Part shown: one piece after another, positions 60,436 through 64,000 of the stretch
Numbering within the stretch: position 1 is the stretch's first letter
Layout: every line of letters begins with the position of its first letter
NCBI RefSeq assembly: GCF_002999335.1
Contig: NW_020312036.1
Coordinates: 973,063-1,037,062 of the forward strand
Direction of reading: 5' to 3'
DNA length: 64,000 nucleotides
DNA from: Cyclospora cayetanensis
Lineage: Eukaryota; Apicomplexa; Conoidasida; Eucoccidiorida; Eimeriidae
Notes under the pieces: model-generated
Databases searched by the model: none
Told to the model about the DNA's origin: nothing
What the model saw: the letters and a program-made list of their open reading frames with translations, nothing else
Translations under genes and position numbers: made by a program

Positions 60436-62042
60436 ATGAGCAGACGGGCATTGCATGCTGCCTGGACTAACGATTCGTCCTCTGAAGAAGATGCCGCAGA
60501 CACACAAACCCTCCCCCCCCCTATTAAATGCAACAGGATCCCGCAGTCTCCCCCTGCAATCGCGTGGGATGCAGTCCGCGGTCATAATGGCAGCAGTGGT
60601 GGATGTGCTCTCCCTGTCGACGCAGCCAGCAGCAACAACAGCAACAGCCTCACCAGCACCAGCAAGAACCTCCCTAGCCTCAGCAGCAACAACAACAACA
60701 GCCTCACCAGCACCAGCAAGAACCTCCCTAGCCTCAGCAGCAACAACAGCAACAGCCTCACCAGCACCAGCAACACCCTCACCAGCAACAACAACAACAG
60801 CCTCACCAGCAAGAACCTCCCTAGCCTCAGCAGCAACAACAACAGCCTCACCAGCACCAGCAAGAACCTCCCTAGCCTCAGCAGCAACAACAGCAACAGC
60901 CTCACCAGCACCAGCAAGAGCAGCTTTAAGAATCGAACTCCCGTCTGCACGGCTGTCGATGAGGGCGCTACACCTGTACGCATGCGGCCTTCCTCCAGAC
61001 ACACAGATTCAGATGCAGAAACGCAGCTAGCACCTGGAAGTGCAGCCGCAGCAGCAGCCATGGCTGCTGCTGCGGCTGCTAGTCTGTCTGTGACAAGTGA
61101 GTCATTCTTTGAAGCTCTAGACAGTCTCGCTGAGGTCGAAGACGGCCTCATTCAGGTATTTGAGCAGATGCAGCAAACGCCTCCCTCGGCGTCGACGCAC
61201 CCTGCAGCCAGCGCACGACACTCTTCTAGCGGCGTTGCTGCCTATCCAGAGAGTGCACTGCCAACAGGTGATGAGGGCTGTCAAGCTGCAAGCCTTACAG
61301 AAGCAGAGGCAGAAGCAGCAGCAACAAGAGCCGCTGCAGCGCAAAAAACTCCCCAAAGAGGACGCCAAGAAGCCTCTTGGGGGGCAGATGCCTTTGCCGG
61401 CTGCTGGCGAGGGGGTGTGTGGATATCAGTCGCTGCAGCCGCTGCTGCCCCCCCCGATCGACAAGACAGTAGGTGGCAGCAGCCATGGGATTCAGATGCT
61501 TCTCCTGCTTCAATCACACCCATCAGAAACAACACGCAGGCTGTCAACGCGCCGAGCACGCCGCTGCCGCTCAGCTGGGAAGGGCAGAGCAGCGAGCAGC
61601 ACAAAACTGCGCCAACGCGTGAAGCCGATTCATGCAATGCTGCTGCAGCAGCAGGCTCAGCGAGGCGTCACAGCGTCAGCACCACACCTATCAACAGCAC
61701 ACCACAACGGAGAGCCCCCATCCTTACACCGAACCAGCGGCAGCACCAGCCGCCGCTGCAGCAGCAGTCAACCCCCCGAGTGCACTCGAGCATTGCGACG
61801 CGATGCATGCAACAGAGGAGGTCACCCCAGCAGCAGCAGCACCAACAGCAGGTGCACCAGCAGCATCAGATGCAGGTGCACCAGCAGCATCAGATGCAGC
61901 TGCCAACCGCACCCGCCATTTTGCCCCTTCCCAACAGTCCAGCACAGCTGATCTTTCCAAAGCACAAACCACAAACGCCGCTGCAGCAGCCCTCCTGCAA
62001 AAAAGGTCTTCACATTCCCTGGATGCATCATAATCAGCTCAT

Positions 62043-62075
<33 letters not shown>

Positions 62076-64000
62076 CGACTACCACCATGAGTGCCTTCTG
62101 CCGCAGGGCCCTCAGCCTCCCCCAGGGCAGCAGACGCTTTCGCCGCAGCAACAGCAGCGGCAGCAGCAACAGTTGCTGCATGCAGCACAGCATCGCTCCA
62201 CCGCACAGCCGTCGCAGCAGCAGCAGCAGCGTCAAGCAGAGCAAACGCGCTCACGCCAACAGCAGCAAGAACAGCCGCAACACCCACTGCGGGAAGTGCT
62301 GCTGCTGCTGCCGTCTTCTTCTCAGCAAGATGAGCTCCTCGCTGCCTGCGATTGCCTCTACGGCTCGGAGGGCAGCTTGCAGCAGCGTCACCAGGAGGCA
62401 TCGCAGCTGCAGGATGGGGAGTCTCTGGCAAAAAGGCGGAGACTCTCTTCTGGAGTGAAGGCATGCGCTGCTGCGGCTTCACCACTTGCGACTGCAGCAC
62501 CCCCTTCGACACGGGAGAGGGAGGAGTTTTCCGAGTTCAGTTTCAGTGACATTGGAGATGCCTTCTTCGGCAGTGCTGCCTTTGCTGCTGTATCGGAGGC
62601 TCCTGATGGTGGCAGCAGCGCAGCAGCAACTTTCGCAGCGATGCAACACCACGAGGATCTTATGCTGTGGTTCGAAGACGCGGCTGCTTCGGCTCTCGCC
62701 GCATCAACCCCAGCAGGAGAAGCAGCTGAAGTCGATTTGTCTCGTGGCGTCTCATGTGAGCCGGAGTTCAGCGAGTCCTTTGGGGAAAACAAGGTTTGCA
62801 GATTGCGGGGGATGGGGTGTAAGGATGATGAAGCCAGCATCAACCGCATGCGCGTTCGCACCAGTAGCTGCCCTGCATCAGTCGTGGCAGCAGCAGCAGC
62901 AACTTTCGCAGAGGCGGCTCTAGAACCAGGGAAGCAATGTGTTGTTAAGCAGTCTTCATCTGCTTCAGGCGGAGGGAGCGTCAATAAGGCGGCCCCTGAG
63001 GCTGTCGCAGAGACATACGATTTCTTGGATACGGCGAGGCAAGGAGTTGACTTGGCGTCGAAATTGGATGCACCAGTATTTTCGGAAGGGGCAGCAAGAG
63101 CAATAACTGCGACAAGGGCACCGTATGCTATGCCTCAATCAGCTACCTCGCCGCCTCGGGAGCCACATATGATGCATGCGCGTCAGGTGGAGGTCTCCCA
63201 TAAGGATGCACAATACCTGTGGCTTCCAGATGAATGCAACAGGAGCACAATAAGAAGCACTTCCAGCGGCAGCACAACCACAGGAGGAGACACCTCCTGT
63301 ATTCCGGCCCCTACCGCAGCAGCAGCGCAAATGCAAGGTCCGTCATTCAGCGCTTTTGCATTTGCCTCTGGCAGAAGGGCGACGCTTTCCTCTGAGGCTC
63401 TTGCTAAGGCGCGCAGTCTGCTGAGCCTTGAGCATGGGGAGGACAGCAACGGTAATAGCAGCAACAGCAACAGCAGCAGTAATGGTGGTAATGCTGGCAT
63501 TGCTGTTTCACGGCTAGAAGCGTCAGCAGGAGAGGGGCAGCCTTCGTTGGGGGAATTTTCATTTGCTTCTGGCAGAAGGGCAGCGATTTCCTCTGAGGCT
63601 CTTGCTAAGGCGCGCAGTCTGCTGAGCCTTGAGCATGGAGAAGACATCAATAGCAGCAGGAATAGCAACAGCAACAGCAGCAGTAATGGTGGTAATGCTG
63701 GCACTGCTGTTTCACGGCTAGAAGCGTCAGCAGGAGAGGAGCAGCCTTTCTTGGGAGGTTTTTCATTTGCGTCTGGCAGAAGGGCGACGATTTTCTCTGA
63801 GGCTCTTGCTAAGGCGCGCAGTCTGCTGAGCCTTGAGCATGGAGAAGACATCAATAGCAGCAGGAATAGCAACAGCAACAGCAGCAGTAATGGTGGTAAT
63901 GCTGGCATTGCTGTTTCACGGCTAGAAGCGTCAGCAGGAGAGGAGCAGCCTTCGTTGGGAGGTTTTTCATTTGCGTCTGGCAGAAGGGCGACGATTTCCT
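60436..64000 (+). CDS. BRCA2: BRCA2-like protein, N-terminal part with BRC repeats (truncated by window end)
   Basis: Open from ATG 60436 to the window edge without a stop (1188 residues shown). BRCA2 loads RAD51 on single-stranded DNA through BRC repeats. Residues 974-1003 read FAFASGRRATLSSEALAKAR, then SLLSLE, matching the BRC pattern F-x-x-A-S-G-(K/R) with a hydrophobic second motif. Further copies start at about 63550, 63760 and 63960 (the last cut). Each is followed by an Asn/Ser-rich linker and SRLEASAGE. The first 970 residues are low complexity: a Ser/Asn/Thr repeat, then Ala, Gln and His/Gln blocks, with a basic stretch LAKRRRLSS at about 665 and FFEALDSLAEVEDGLIQ near 225. The OB-fold DNA-binding region, if present, lies beyond the window. 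Domain support is strong; the start is tentative. Confidence 0.85.
60630..60925 (+). repeat. Tandem minisatellite in the BRCA2-like gene
   Basis: About five imperfect units of roughly 45-54 bases encoding NSLTSTSKNLPSLSSNN in the gene frame. A second forward frame is open through the same block and would give a Thr/Ala/Ser/Pro repeat. The third is closed by TAG in each unit. Confidence 0.85.
62041..62076 (+). repeat. CAG run encoding poly-Gln in the BRCA2-like gene
   Basis: Eleven CAG-type codons following ATG, within a longer Gln/His-rich region. Confidence 0.95.
63349..64000 (+). repeat. Tandem BRC-repeat array, units of 201-204 bases
   Basis: The shared GGCAGAAGG core recurs at 63370, 63571, 63775 and 63979, giving spacings of 201, 204 and 204 bases. 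Units are nearly identical at DNA level, including their Asn/Ser linkers. The array continues past the window. Confidence 0.95.

Noticed and set aside
60582..61151. Minus-strand Leu-rich frame opposite the BRCA2 repeat
   Set aside because: It is the antisense of the Ser/Asn repeat units. The plus frame continues to BRC repeats.

Overview
This window looks like nuclear DNA from an apicomplexan parasite, most probably a coccidian of the Eimeria type. The grounds are: short coding exons with GT-AG introns, very frequent CAG/CAA runs inside exons that give poly-Gln, poly-Ala or poly-Ser stretches, many TGCATGC palindromes, an AP2-domain transcription factor, and one gene with a signal-plus-transit leader of the apicoplast type. 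All gene models were built by eye from homology, reading frame and splice phase. No search was run.

Layout from left to right. (1) 0.8-5.7 kb, plus strand: a plastid-type S1 RNA-binding protein. (2) 9.3-12.2 kb, plus: the AMPK beta subunit with a CBM48 glycogen/starch-binding domain. (3) 13.8-17.5 kb, minus: a helical-repeat protein of probable organelle RNA-binding type. (4) 18.2-21.5 kb, plus: deoxyhypusine hydroxylase, divergent from gene 3 across about 0.7 kb. (5) 24.0-27.9 kb, minus: a secreted/multi-pass membrane protein with an Ala/Pro/Thr-rich region. (6) 30.5-31.2 kb, minus: a small protein with one membrane segment and a possible beta-grasp domain. (7) 32.5-34.2 kb, plus: a Rab18-like GTPase. 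(8) 38.5-42.6 kb, plus: a large ApiAP2 protein. (9) 43.2-43.8 kb, plus: a weak small-gene candidate. (10) 46.3-49.3 kb, minus: a maspardin (SPG21) homologue with Glu in place of the nucleophile Ser. (11) 49.9-53.4 kb, minus: a PNUTS-like protein phosphatase 1 subunit. (12) 54.0-55.1 kb, minus: a low-complexity, probably nuclear protein. (13) 56.1-57.9 kb, plus: a lipoate/biotin ligase-family protein with a poly-Gln insertion in its catalytic domain. (14) 60.4 kb to the right edge, plus: a BRCA2-like protein that runs off the window in a tandem array of BRC repeats.

Gene-containing stretches alternate with blocks of 2-4 kb that lack CAG repeats and convincing genes (about 5.8-9.3, 21.5-24.0, 28.0-30.4, 34.3-37.0, 43.8-46.2 and 57.9-60 kb). 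The genes do not form one pathway. They fall into plastid/mitochondrial gene expression and lipoylation, energy and storage-polysaccharide sensing, translation-factor modification, membrane traffic (Rab18, maspardin), and nuclear regulation or repair (ApiAP2, PNUTS, BRCA2). I found no CRISPR array, insertion sequence, rRNA or tRNA gene, and no cassette that looks like a new multi-gene system. The most interesting signals are individual proteins: the BRCA2 BRC array, the maspardin active-site change, the PNUTS-like architecture, the poly-Gln-split ligase, and a GC-AG intron placed in the metal-binding motif of DOHH.
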